DNA of 64,000 bases. It comes from Occultella aeris. Its GTDB lineage: Bacteria > Actinomycetota > Actinomycetes > Actinomycetales > Beutenbergiaceae. Below are positions 24,018 through 32,210 of the stretch, piece after piece. Below the pieces are notes generated by a model. That model searched no databases. It saw only the letters and a list, made by a program, of their open reading frames with translations, and was not told the origin of the DNA. The stretch lies in assembly GCF_902703175.1 (NCBI RefSeq), contig NZ_CACRYJ010000022.1, positions 1 to 64,000 of the forward strand. The letters run 5' to 3'. The position numbers and the translations under genes were made by a program. The number at the start of each line of letters is the position of its first letter. Position 1 is the stretch's first letter.

Positions 24018-25218
24018 GGCTCTCTCCTCCTGCGCCGGCCGCTGATGCGGGCGGCGCCTGTTCGTCGCGGGACGGCCCTGGGCCGTCACCATGGTCTTCT
24101 GCCTGGGGAATACGAAGGGTGAAGGTGGAGCCGCGGCCCGGCGCGGACCACAGGGTCACCTCGCCACCGTGGTTCTGCGCCACGTGCTTGACGATGCTCA
24201 GGCCGAGCCCGGTGCCACCGGTCTCCCGAGAGCGGGCGGGATCCACCCGGAAGAACCGCTCGAACACCCGGCCGATGTTCTCGCTGGAGATGCCCGGACC
24301 CTGGTCGACCACCGCGATCTCGGCGATGCCGTCACGCGGCCGGACGCCCACGCTCACCCGGGTGCCGTTCTCGGAGTAGCGCAGGGCGTTGTCCAGCAGG
24401 TTCCGCACGGCCGTGACCAGGAGCGAGTGGTCGCCGAACACCCGGAGGCCACCCGTTCCGCCGACGACCACGGTGATGTCCCGGGACTCCGCCTCGACAC
24501 GGATCCGGTCCACCGCCTCGGCGACCACGGTGTCGACGGACACGTCCACGAAGTCGACCTCGTTGTCCGGCGCCTGGAGCCGGGAGAGTTCGATGATCTC
24601 CTTGACCAGGGCGGACAGCCGGACGGCCTCCCGTTGCATCTTCGCGGCGAACCGGCGCACGAGCTCGGGGTCCTCGGCGGCATCGGCGGCGGTCTCGGCG
24701 AGCAGTGCGATGGCGCCCACCGGCGTCTTGAGCTCGTGTGAGACGTTCGCGACGAAGTCTCGGCGGACCTCCTCGAGGCGACGTTGCGCCGTCTGGTCGT
24801 CGGCCAGCAGGAGTACCCGCCCCCCCGCCAGCGGGGCCACTCGCACCTCGAACGAGAGCCGGTCGGCGCCGGGCACCGCCGAGCGCGGCACGTCCAGGTG
24901 CTCATCGCGGATCTGCCCGTCCGCGCGCACCGCAGTCACGAGGTCGTTCAGCGTCGTGTGGGTGAGCCGGCCGTTGCGGACCAGTCCGGTGGTATAGGCG
25001 TCCGGAGTGGCCCGCAGGACCTCTCCACCGGACCCGAGCAGCACGGACGTGGAGCGCAACGCGGAGAGCAGAGCCGCCACGTCATCGGAGACGGCGGGCG
25101 CCGAGACCTCCGGTTCCCGGGCGTGGCTGCGTTCGCTCCACCGGAACGCGAGACCGGCGGCAGCGCCGACGAGCAGGCCGACCAAGCCCACGACGAGCGG
25201 CAACCAGGAACCCTCCAC
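23995..25218 (-). CDS. senX3: Sensor histidine kinase (SenX3/PhoR type)
   Basis: Membrane sensor kinase of 407 aa. One N-terminal transmembrane segment (about 6-28) is followed by a PAS-like region (about 45-150). The dimerisation domain has H-box FVANVSHELKTP (about residue 160), and the HATPase domain has N-box LLDNALRYS and G-boxes VDQGPGIS and GTGLGLSIV. A disordered acidic/Ala tail ends the protein and overlaps the response-regulator start. It lacks a large extracellular sensor, as SenX3 does. SenX3 is thought to be controlled through PhoU and the Pst transporter, and phoU is divergent here. Confidence 0.92.
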   Translation of the reverse strand: MEGSWLPLVVGLVGLLVGAAAGLAFRWSERSHAREPEVSAPAVSDDVAALLSALRSTSVLLGSGGEVLRATPDAYTTGLVRNGRLTHTTLNDLVTAVRADGQIRDEHLDVPRSAVPGADRLSFEVRVAPLAGGRVLLLADDQTAQRRLEEVRRDFVANVSHELKTPVGAIALLAETAADAAEDPELVRRFAAKMQREAVRLSALVKEIIELSRLQAPDNEVDFVDVSVDTVVAEAVDRIRVEAESRDITVVVGGTGGLRVFGDHSLLVTAVRNLLDNALRYSENGTRVSVGVRPRDGIAEIAVVDQGPGISSENIGRVFERFFRVDPARSRETGGTGLGLSIVKHVAQNHGGEVTLWSAPGRGSTFTLRIPQAEDHGDGPGPSRDEQAPPASAAGAGGESRDPHPAR

Positions 25219-25278
25219 AGCGCCAGACTAGGCCCCGCCGTCGAGTGCTCCCGGCCACCTGCGGCCCGGTAGCCTGTT

Positions 25279-25311
25279 GTTCACCATGGGTGCACGACCC
25301 GTTCATCCGGG
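25279..25311. promoter_or_regulatory. PHO-box-like triple 11-nt direct repeat
   Basis: Three contiguous 11-nt units: GTTCACCATGG (25279-25289), GTGCACGACCC (25290-25300) and GTTCATCCGGG (25301-25311). Units one and three match the Streptomyces PhoP direct-repeat consensus (GTTCACC-type first seven bases); the middle unit is diverged, which is also usual in that system. The site lies in the 227-bp gap between senX3 and phoU, about 60 bp before senX3 and 135 bp before phoU, so it probably gives autoregulation. Confidence 0.72.
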
Positions 25312-25445
25312 CATGGGAATCTGAGGAGTACGTGTGCGTGCGTGGGTGCCGTCCCTGATCGGGGCGCGGTGCCGACGGTACGCCGGGCACGCGCGGAGCA
25401 GCCAAGGCGGACGACCGCCGTCGATGACCAGAGGGAGAACCACCG

Positions 25446-26108
25446 GTGCGAGCGATCTTCGAGCAGGAACTTGGCGCAGTCGGTGACGATCTGCTGCGGA
25501 TGAGCCGACAGGTTCAGACGGCCGTCCGGGAAGCATCCGCGGCACTCGCGTCGGCCGACCTCCAGGCGGCGGAGCAGGTGATCGTCGCGGACGACGCGAT
25601 CGACCAGATCGAGCGCGAGCTCGACGACCGGTGCGTCAACCTCCTCGCCCGGCAGCAGCCGGTCGCGACGGACCTGCGGATCATCGTCTCGGGACTTCGG
25701 ATGAGCGCGTCCATCGAGCGGATGGGAGACCTGGCCCGCCACGTGGCCCAGGTGACCCGGCTGCGCTACCCCGAGCAGGCGATCCCGGAGAACTCCCGCG
25801 GACTCTTCGCCCAGCTGGCCGATGCCGCCAACAAGGTGGCCGCGGACGTGGTGCAGCTGCTCGAGACGCGTGACCTCGAGCTGGCGGCCGCCATCGAGCG
25901 GGACGACGACATCCTGGACCAGCTGCACCAGCAGACGTTCAACGAGACCCTCAGCCCGGACTGGACCGGATCGACCGCGCAGACCGTTGACGTGACGCTG
26001 CTGGCCCGGTTCTACGAGCGCTTCGGGGACCACGCCGTCTCCGTGGCCCGCCGGATCTCCTACCTGGTCACCGGCGACCTCGAGGGCCTCGGCGACTACA
26101 ACAGCTGA
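25446..26108 (+). CDS. phoU: Phosphate signalling complex protein PhoU
   Basis: Negative modulator linking the Pst phosphate transporter to the sensor kinase; 220 aa, normal length. It is all-helical with two PhoU three-helix bundles, and the duplicated metal-binding-type segments are visible (RIIVSGLRMSASIERMGDLARHVAQ and FYERFGDHAVSVARRISYLVTG). Start GTG 25446 with GGGAG upstream. It is divergent from senX3-regX3 across the PHO-box-like repeats and followed by a strong terminator, so it is monocistronic. No pst genes are in the window. Confidence 0.95.
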   Translation: MRAIFEQELGAVGDDLLRMSRQVQTAVREASAALASADLQAAEQVIVADDAIDQIERELDDRCVNLLARQQPVATDLRIIVSGLRMSASIERMGDLARHVAQVTRLRYPEQAIPENSRGLFAQLADAANKVAADVVQLLETRDLELAAAIERDDDILDQLHQQTFNETLSPDWTGSTAQTVDVTLLARFYERFGDHAVSVARRISYLVTGDLEGLGDYNS

Positions 26109-26126
26109 CCTCGGCCGGACTCTCGA

Positions 26127-26159
26127 AGGCCGGGCCACCCTCGTCGGGTGGCCCGGCCT
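26127..26159. terminator. Strong terminator between phoU and gpmA
   Basis: Perfect 14-bp stem AGGCCGGGCCACCC (26127-26140) and GGGTGGCCCGGCCT (26146-26159) with a TCGTC loop. It lies between the convergent phoU (ends 26108) and gpmA (ends 26178), so it can serve both. Confidence 0.85.
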
Positions 26160-26177
26160 CCGTATGCGGTCGGTGGG

Positions 26178-26915
26178 TCAGCGACCCTGGTTGGCGACGG
26201 CGGCGATCGCGTCCTTCGCGGCGTCCGGGTCGAGGTAGCGGCCACCCGGGGTGATCGGCCGGAGGTCCTCGTCGAGCTCGTACACGAGCGGGATCCCGGT
26301 GGGCACGTTCAGGCCCGCGATGGTGTCGTCGTCGATGCCGTCGAGGTGCTTGATGATGGCGCGCAACGAATTGCCGTGCGCCGCCACGAGCACCACGTTG
26401 CCCGCGCGCAGGTCGGTGACGACGTCGCTCTCCCAGTACGGCAGCGCCCGCTCGAGCACGTCCTTGAGGCACTCGGTGGCCGGGATGGGTTCGCCGGCGT
26501 AGCGCGGGTCCGCATCCTGCGAGAACTCCGAACCGGCTTCGATCGCGGGCGGCGGCACGTCGTAGGAACGGCGCCAGGTCATGAACTGCTCCTCGCCGAA
26601 CTCGTCCCGGATCTGCTTCTTGTCCTTACCCTGCAGGGCGCCGTAGTGACGCTCGTTCAGACGCCAGTTCCGCTTCACGGGGATCCAGTGACGGTCGGCG
26701 GCGTCCAGCGCCAGGTTCGCCGTGGTGATGGCGCGGCGCAGCAGCGAGGTGTGCACCACGTCCGGCAGCACGCCAGCCTCGACGAGCAGTTCGCCGCCCC
26801 GGGTGGCCTCGGCGGTGCCCTTCTCGGAGAGCGGCACGTCGACCCAGCCGGTGAACAGGTTCTTCGCGTTCCAATCGCTCTCGCCGTGGCGGAGCAGTAC
26901 CAGGGTGTACGTCAT
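26178..26915 (-). CDS. gpmA: 2,3-bisphosphoglycerate-dependent phosphoglycerate mutase
   Basis: Glycolytic enzyme interconverting 3- and 2-phosphoglycerate through a phosphohistidine; 245 aa, family length. It starts [16 protein letters not shown], with the phosphoacceptor His at residue 10. Other signatures are [26 protein letters not shown] and the second catalytic His in [17 protein letters not shown] 26915 is chosen because it matches the conserved N-terminus; the frame extends 7 codons upstream. It is convergent with phoU, and upstream lies a lactonase-fold gene in the same direction. Confidence 0.96.
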   Translation of the reverse strand: MTYTLVLLRHGESDWNAKNLFTGWVDVPLSEKGTAEATRGGELLVEAGVLPDVVHTSLLRRAITTANLALDAADRHWIPVKRNWRLNERHYGALQGKDKKQIRDEFGEEQFMTWRRSYDVPPPAIEAGSEFSQDADPRYAGEPIPATECLKDVLERALPYWESDVVTDLRAGNVVLVAAHGNSLRAIIKHLDGIDDDTIAGLNVPTGIPLVYELDEDLRPITPGGRYLDPDAAKDAIAAVANQGR

Positions 26916-26978
26916 GCATCCAGTCTGCCGCATCACGGCGGCCGGGCACGACCAGGGACCAGGGGCTCCGTGAACGGT

Positions 26979-28007
26979 TCAGACCGGCAGGATGAACATC
27001 GGGCTCGCCAACGCGACGCTCTCGCGCACGGGCCCGATGACACCGTCGGTGATCGGGTGGATCGCAACCTCGTCGGATCGCTCACCTGCGACCAGGAGCT
27101 CCGAACCGACGACCTCGAGGTGCCGCGGCCAGGTTGCCGTGACCACCTCGCCGACCAGTTCGAGGCCGGCGCCGTCGTCGGAGATGGCGAACGTGGAGAT
27201 CGAGTCCGCGCCGCGGACACCGACGGCGAGGCCGCCACGGAAGGCGAGCAGGTGCGAGAGCTGGTGGACGTCCTGGCTCCGGCCGGGCAGCGTCGACGCG
27301 GCGACCCGTTGAACGACCTCGCCGCGGCCCTCGTCCTCGTCCCAGGCCAGGACGACCAACTCACCACTGAGCTCACCGGCCACGTACAGGTGGTCGCCCG
27401 CCACGACCATGTGGCGCGGCCCGGTGCCGGGCGGCAGGTCCGTGAGGATCGGCTCGGGATCCGGGCGGCCCATGTCCAGCGGGTAGGCCCGCAACTGGTC
27501 GGTGCCGAGGTCGGCCACGATGAGGAAGCCCCCGCCCGCGGACAGGTTCGAGGAGTGCGCATGCGGCCCGTCCTGGCGACCGGCCACCGGACCGGACCCG
27601 GCGTGCGACAGGCTCAGCACCGGGTCGGCGACGTCACCCGCCTCGGTCAGGGCGATCACGCCGACGCTGCCGTCGCCGTAGTTCGACGCGTACAGCCAAT
27701 GGCCCTGGGGGTGCACCAGCAGGTGACAGGGCCCGGCCCCACCGCTGCCGGCCAGGGCGGTTCGGCGGAGCGCGCACTCGGAGTCGACGGCGTAGGAGGA
27801 GACGGTCCCCGGGTTGCCCTCCCCGACCGCGAACAGCCGCTCCGCGGCGGGGTGCAGCGCGAGGAAACTGGGGTGGTCCGCGGTCAGCATCCGCTGGGCG
27901 GATGAGTCCGCCCAGTCACCACCGGACTGGCGGTCCAGCCGCCAGATCCCACCGGAGACATCGGGGGTGGACGTCGACCCGATCCACATGTGTCGGACGA
28001 AAGTCAT
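26979..28007 (-). CDS. Lactonase family protein (YbhE/6-phosphogluconolactonase-type beta-propeller)
   Basis: Seven-bladed propeller protein of 342 aa related to YbhE/Pgl and carboxy-muconate lactonizing enzymes. It starts at ATG 28007 (MTFVRHMWIGS). Characteristic blade motifs are PSFLALHPAAERLFAV, GGAGPCHLLVHPQGHWLYASNYGDGSV, GPHAHSSNLSAGGGFLIVADLG and GTGPRHMVVAGDHLYVAGEL. A cytoplasmic lactonase of a sugar phosphate lactone is the usual annotation, but many members are untested. It lies between gpmA and lsr2 on the same strand, with no clear operon logic. Confidence 0.82.
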   Translation of the reverse strand: MTFVRHMWIGSTSTPDVSGGIWRLDRQSGGDWADSSAQRMLTADHPSFLALHPAAERLFAVGEGNPGTVSSYAVDSECALRRTALAGSGGAGPCHLLVHPQGHWLYASNYGDGSVGVIALTEAGDVADPVLSLSHAGSGPVAGRQDGPHAHSSNLSAGGGFLIVADLGTDQLRAYPLDMGRPDPEPILTDLPPGTGPRHMVVAGDHLYVAGELSGELVVLAWDEDEGRGEVVQRVAASTLPGRSQDVHQLSHLLAFRGGLAVGVRGADSISTFAISDDGAGLELVGEVVTATWPRHLEVVGSELLVAGERSDEVAIHPITDGVIGPVRESVALASPMFILPV

Positions 28008-28086
28008 GGCACCCAACCTAATGGTCGAGTGCCATGACTGGTGACCCGAGCGGCCCGGGGCGGGCGCGATCTCTCTCACACGGAGG

Positions 28087-28117
28087 CCGGCCTACCGAGC
28101 TCCGGTCAACGGGCCGG
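28087..28117 (-). terminator. Candidate terminator after lsr2
   Basis: Nested stem directly after the lsr2 stop codon: outer arms CCGGCC (28087-28092) and GGCCGG (28112-28117), inner arms ACCG (28094-28097) and CGGT (28103-28106). Likely 3' end of the lsr2 transcript. Confidence 0.5.
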
Positions 28118-28119
28118 AA

Positions 28120-28455
28120 TCAGTTCGCCTTCGCGTACGCCTCACGGATCTCCGCGGAGACGCGGCCACGGTCGCTAACCTGGAACCCGTTCTCGCGGGC
28201 CCACTCACGAATCTTGCCCGCGTCGGAATTCCCACGCGAGGAACCGGACGAGCGACGAGCCGTGCTGGTGGTACGCCGCCCACCGGAACGGCGCGCGTGA
28301 CCGACCCACGAGGCGAAGGATTCACGGATCGCGGCGGCATTCGTTTCGTTCAGGTCGATCTCGTAGGTGACGCCATCGAGTGCGAACGTCACGGTCTCGA
28401 CGGCATCCGAGCCATCGATGTCGTCGATGAGGAGGACGCGGACCTTCTGAGCCAT
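28120..28455 (-). CDS. lsr2: Lsr2 nucleoid-associated protein (H-NS-like)
   Basis: Actinobacterial xenogeneic silencer, 111 aa. The N-terminal oligomerisation domain (VRVLLIDDIDGSDAVETVTFALDG) is followed by an Arg/Ser-rich linker. The C-terminal DNA-binding domain carries the AT-hook-like RGR motif (SDRGRVSAEIREAY) and the conserved IREWARENG helix. Lsr2 binds AT-rich DNA minor grooves and represses horizontally acquired genes, so the AT-rich patches in this window (about 5940, 9400, 19440) are plausible targets. Single gene with its own terminator. Confidence 0.96.
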   Translation of the reverse strand: MAQKVRVLLIDDIDGSDAVETVTFALDGVTYEIDLNETNAAAIRESFASWVGHARRSGGRRTTSTARRSSGSSRGNSDAGKIREWARENGFQVSDRGRVSAEIREAYAKAN

Positions 28456-28563
28456 GTGTGTTCCTTGATCTCGTCAATCGGGGGGAAATGCCCCCTGGTA
28501 AATACCGGGGGGTTCAGACTGCCACCATCCGGAACACCATGTCAAAGGTGGTTGAACGTAGAA

Positions 28564-28752
28564 CTATCCTTCTCGTTTGGTCTGGTCCCGAGATTCGTGT
28601 ACGCGCCGTGCATCCTCCGCGGCCTCCGCTCTGGCCCGCGCAATACGCTCCCGCCGATCCGCGTGGATCATTGCCCGAATGGCGATGACGAAGAGAATGG
28701 CAACACCCACCGACGGGGCAAGGGCCGCCATCGCATCCCAGAATCCGTTCAT
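28564..28752 (-). CDS. Small single-pass membrane protein downstream of lysS
   Basis: Small protein of 62 aa starting [13 protein letters not shown], with one transmembrane segment (about 10-30, [15 protein letters not shown]) followed by a highly charged helix ([19 protein letters not shown]) likely in the cytoplasm. Its ATG overlaps the lysS stop (ATGA), which strongly supports it as a real, translationally coupled gene. Function unknown. Confidence 0.7.
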   Translation of the reverse strand: MNGFWDAMAALAPSVGVAILFVIAIRAMIHADRRERIARARAEAAEDARRVHESRDQTKREG

Positions 28753-30290
28753 CGTGGCTTCACCAACGGGAATGTGATCGTCTCGCGGATCCCTTGGCCG
28801 GTCAGGGCCATGAGGAGACGGTCCACGCCCATTCCCATACCGCCGGACGGAGGCATCCCATGCTCCATGGCCTGCAGGAACTCCTCGTCGACACGCATCG
28901 CCTCGGCATCGCCACGGACCGCGAGCTGCGCCTGAGCCTCGAACCGCTCCCGCTGGATCACCGGATCCACAAGCTCCGAATAGGCGGTACCCAACTCGAA
29001 TCCGCGCACGTACAGGTCCCACTTCTCAACGACTCCGTCGATCTCACGGTGCGCCCGAGTCAGTGGTGAGGTATCGACCGGGAAGTCCCGGACGAATGTC
29101 GGGGCGTACAGGCCCGATCCGACGAAGTGCTCCCAGAGGTCCTCGGCGACCTTACCGGGGGTCGCAATGTTCGAGTTGATAGAGATCTCGGCCTTGTCCG
29201 CCAGGACGAGCAATTCCTCCATCGGCGTCTGCGGTGTGATCTCGATGCCGACCGCTTCGGAGAGCGACGGATACAGGGACAGGTCCTGCCATTCCCCGCC
29301 GACTTCGTACTCGGTGCCGTCGGCCAGCGTAATCAGGGTACTGCCGAAGACGTCCCGGGCGGCCGTCTGGATCAGTTCCTTGGTGAGCGTCGCCATCGTG
29401 TTGTAGTCGCCGTACGCCTGATACGCCTCGAGCATCGCGAACTCCGGGGAGTGCGAGGAATCCGCGCCCTCATTGCGGAAGTTCCGATTGATCTCGAAGA
29501 CGCGGTCGATACCACCGACGACGGCGCGCTTGAGGAACAACTCCGGCGCGATTCGCAGATACAGGTCGATGTCGAACGCGTTCATATGCGTCACGAACGG
29601 TCGTGCCGTCGCGCCACCGTGCATCGTCTGCAGCATCGGCGTCTCGATCTCGATGAAGTCACTGCGGTGCAGGAAGTCACGCATCGAACGCACCACTGCC
29701 GCGCGGGTCCGGACCATGTCCCGGGCCGCCGGCCGCGTGATCAGGTCGAGGTAGCGGCGCCGCACCCTCGACTCCTCCGAGGACTCCTTGTGCAGGGTCG
29801 GGAGCGGCCGGATCGCCTTCGCGGCGATCTCCCAGGAGTCCGCCATCACGGACAGCTCGCCCCGGCGTGAGGCGATCACCCGGCCGTGGGCGAAGAAGTG
29901 GTCGCCGAGGTCCACGAGCGTCTTGAACCGCTCGAGCGACTCCTCGCCCACCTCGGCGAGGGAGATCATCACCTGCAGCCGGTTCCCCGCACCGTCCTGA
30001 AGTGTGACGAAGCACAACTTCCCGGTGTTGCGCAGGTGCACGATCCGGCCGGCGACACCCACGATGTGGTCCGTCTCGGTACCTGGCTCGAGGTCCGGGT
30101 GATCGGCGCGAACGCCGGCGATGGTGTCTGTGACCGGCAGCGTGACCGGATACGCCTCCACGCCGTCGGCGAGCAGCTTCTCGCGCTTCTCCCGCCTGAT
30201 CCGGACCTGCTCGGGCAGGTCGTCACCGTCCTCGTCGGGGGTGACGGTCGGTTCGGTCGGCTCGGCGGGGGGCAGGAACTGGTCAGTCAC
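28749..30290 (-). CDS. lysS: Lysine--tRNA ligase (class II)
   Basis: Charges tRNA-Lys; 513 aa, typical of bacterial class II LysRS. The N-terminal OB-fold anticodon-binding domain (about 70-170) is followed by the catalytic domain with motif 2 ([20 protein letters not shown]) and motif 3 ([16 protein letters not shown]). A 35-residue acidic N-terminal extension precedes the usual start ([19 protein letters not shown]). It lies 9 bp after the DUF2520-PanC fusion gene and overlaps the small membrane-protein gene, so it is part of a long leftward operon. Confidence 0.97.
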   Translation of the reverse strand: MTDQFLPPAEPTEPTVTPDEDGDDLPEQVRIRREKREKLLADGVEAYPVTLPVTDTIAGVRADHPDLEPGTETDHIVGVAGRIVHLRNTGKLCFVTLQDGAGNRLQVMISLAEVGEESLERFKTLVDLGDHFFAHGRVIASRRGELSVMADSWEIAAKAIRPLPTLHKESSEESRVRRRYLDLITRPAARDMVRTRAAVVRSMRDFLHRSDFIEIETPMLQTMHGGATARPFVTHMNAFDIDLYLRIAPELFLKRAVVGGIDRVFEINRNFRNEGADSSHSPEFAMLEAYQAYGDYNTMATLTKELIQTAARDVFGSTLITLADGTEYEVGGEWQDLSLYPSLSEAVGIEITPQTPMEELLVLADKAEISINSNIATPGKVAEDLWEHFVGSGLYAPTFVRDFPVDTSPLTRAHREIDGVVEKWDLYVRGFELGTAYSELVDPVIQRERFEAQAQLAVRGDAEAMRVDEEFLQAMEHGMPPSGGMGMGVDRLLMALTGQGIRETITFPLVKPR

Positions 30291-30299
30291 CCCCCGATT

Positions 30300-32210
30300 C
30301 TAGCGATCCCGCGGATCCGCCCAGCTCACCACGGCATTGTCGATGAGCCGGGTGGTCCCCACCTGGGCGGCGATCACCAGCAGGGCGTCACCGGCACCCC
30401 CAGCGTCCGGGTAGGGACGCATCGTCACCGGGTCGACGAGCTCGAGGTAGTCCGTCCGCACCTCGGCGGGGGCGCTCGCGAGCTCAGCCCGTGCGGCCTC
30501 GAGGACCTCCGCGGGCGGACGGCCCAGTTCGGCGGCCCGGGCGCCCGCTCGCACGGTCCGGGAGAGCACCAGCGCTGCGGCGCGGTCCGTCGCCGACAGG
30601 TGCACGTTCCGACTGGACAGTGCGAGCCCGTCAGGGTCCCGCACGGTGGGGACCGCGACCACGGCGATGCCCATGTTCAGGTCCGCGACCATCCGGCGCA
30701 CGAGGGCGAGCTGCTGGGCGTCCTTCTGCCCGAACAGTGCGACATCACCGGCCGTCAGGTTGAGGAGCTTGTGTACCACGGTGAGCATGCCGTCGAAGTG
30801 CCCGGGCCGGTGCTCTCCCTCGAGGACCTCTCCCATCCGGCCCGCGACGATCCGCACCTGCGGCTGTGCACCGGGGTACATCTCCTCCACGGACGGGGCG
30901 AACACCACGTCGACCCCCTCCGCCCGGAGCAGTGCCACGTCGGTGTCCAGGGTGCGCGGATAGGTCTCGAGGTCCGCGGCGGAGGAGAACTGCAACGGGT
31001 TCACGAAGATCGTCACGACGACCTCGTCGGCGCGCCGGCGGGCCTCGCGCACGAGCGCGATGTGCCCGGCGTGCAGCGCACCCATGGTCATCACCACGGC
31101 ACGGGTGCCGCGCGGTCGGAATGCGCGCAGCTCCGCCACGCTGTGCACCACGAGCGGCCCGGATCCGCCGCCGGTTCCACCGCCGTCGGGGGCGTCCGAG
31201 GCCTCGCCGTCGGAGGTGCCACCAGCAACGCCGGCGACGGCGGAGCTCGCCACCGCGACATCTCTCGCCGTCGTGGTGTGTGCGTCGCTCGCCGTCGTCG
31301 TGTGCCCGGCACTCGGCGTCGCCGCGAGCGCGTCGAGCAGCTCGCCGGCCCGGGCCTCGCCGATCCGGCCGTTGACCAGAGCGCGCTGCACGGTGGCGCG
31401 TGCCAGGGCGACGTAGGTGGGGGCGACGTCGAGGAGTCCGTGCCCTCCGCCGTCGGCCTCGGCCAACGCGGCCAGATGCTCTCGCACGGTACCCACGTCA
31501 CCGCGCACCACGGGGCCGGTCAACGACGTCTCCCCGCCCCGGAGCGCGCCGTCGAGCGCGGCCTGCAGCAGGGGGGTGAGCAGTTGACCGCCGTCCTCGA
31601 CCCCGGCCGCGGCCAACAGCCGGATGGCCTGCGCGGTGAGCGTGACCAGGTGGTTCGCGCCGTGCGCGAGGGCCGCGTGGTAGAGCCCGCGGACGTCCTC
31701 TCCGAGGACCACCGGCTCGCCGCCGATCTCGACCACGAGCGCCTGTGCGATCGGCAGCACCGGCGCCGCGGCGGTGACCGCGAACGGGGCGCCGACGATC
31801 CGGGACAGGTCGAGGCTGGTGCCGGTGAACGTCATGGCAGGGTGGATCGCCAGCGGGATCGCACCGGCTGCGCGGGCCGGGGCGAGCACGCCGGTCCCGT
31901 ACCGGCCGGCGGTGTGCACCACCAGCTGCCCGGGCTGGAACGCACCGAGAGCGGCGAGGCCGGAGACCAGGTCGGCGAGCACGTCGTCGGGCACCGTGAG
32001 CAGGAGCAGCTCGCTGCGTTCGACGACCGCCTCGACGTCGAGCACCGGCACCCCGGGCAGCAGCGCGTCGATCCGCTCCAGGGTGTCCTCGGAGCCACCG
32101 CTGGCCCCGACGACGGCGTGTCCGACCGAGCGAAGGGCGCTCGCCAGCACCGTCCCCACCCGGCCCGCGCCGACCACACCGACACCGAGCCGTCCAGGTC
32201 GAGAAGTCAC
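30300..32210 (-). CDS. panC: Fusion protein: DUF2520/Rossmann (possible ketopantoate reductase) + pantothenate synthetase
   Basis: Protein of 636 aa joining two enzymes. Residues 1-285 are a Rossmann domain (VGVVGAGRVGTVLASAL, TVPDDVLADLVSGL) plus a DUF2520 helical domain (HPAMTFTG, LGEDVRGLYHAALAHGANHLV). Residues 286-352 are a low-complexity linker with HTTTASDAHTTTARD. Residues 353-636 are PanC, which condenses pantoate and beta-alanine with ATP: MTMGALHAGH (374-383), NPLQF, FGQKDAQQL and GLALSSRN. The DUF2520 half resembles the alternative ketopantoate reductase PanG (from memory). If so, the fusion would carry out two successive steps of vitamin B5 synthesis. Its start overlaps the upstream bPH2 gene by 4 bp. 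Confidence 0.9.
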   Translation of the reverse strand: MTSRPGRLGVGVVGAGRVGTVLASALRSVGHAVVGASGGSEDTLERIDALLPGVPVLDVEAVVERSELLLLTVPDDVLADLVSGLAALGAFQPGQLVVHTAGRYGTGVLAPARAAGAIPLAIHPAMTFTGTSLDLSRIVGAPFAVTAAAPVLPIAQALVVEIGGEPVVLGEDVRGLYHAALAHGANHLVTLTAQAIRLLAAAGVEDGGQLLTPLLQAALDGALRGGETSLTGPVVRGDVGTVREHLAALAEADGGGHGLLDVAPTYVALARATVQRALVNGRIGEARAGELLDALAATPSAGHTTTASDAHTTTARDVAVASSAVAGVAGGTSDGEASDAPDGGGTGGGSGPLVVHSVAELRAFRPRGTRAVVMTMGALHAGHIALVREARRRADEVVVTIFVNPLQFSSAADLETYPRTLDTDVALLRAEGVDVVFAPSVEEMYPGAQPQVRIVAGRMGEVLEGEHRPGHFDGMLTVVHKLLNLTAGDVALFGQKDAQQLALVRRMVADLNMGIAVVAVPTVRDPDGLALSSRNVHLSATDRAAALVLSRTVRAGARAAELGRPPAEVLEAARAELASAPAEVRTDYLELVDPVTMRPYPDAGGAGDALLVIAAQVGTTRLIDNAVVSWADPRDR

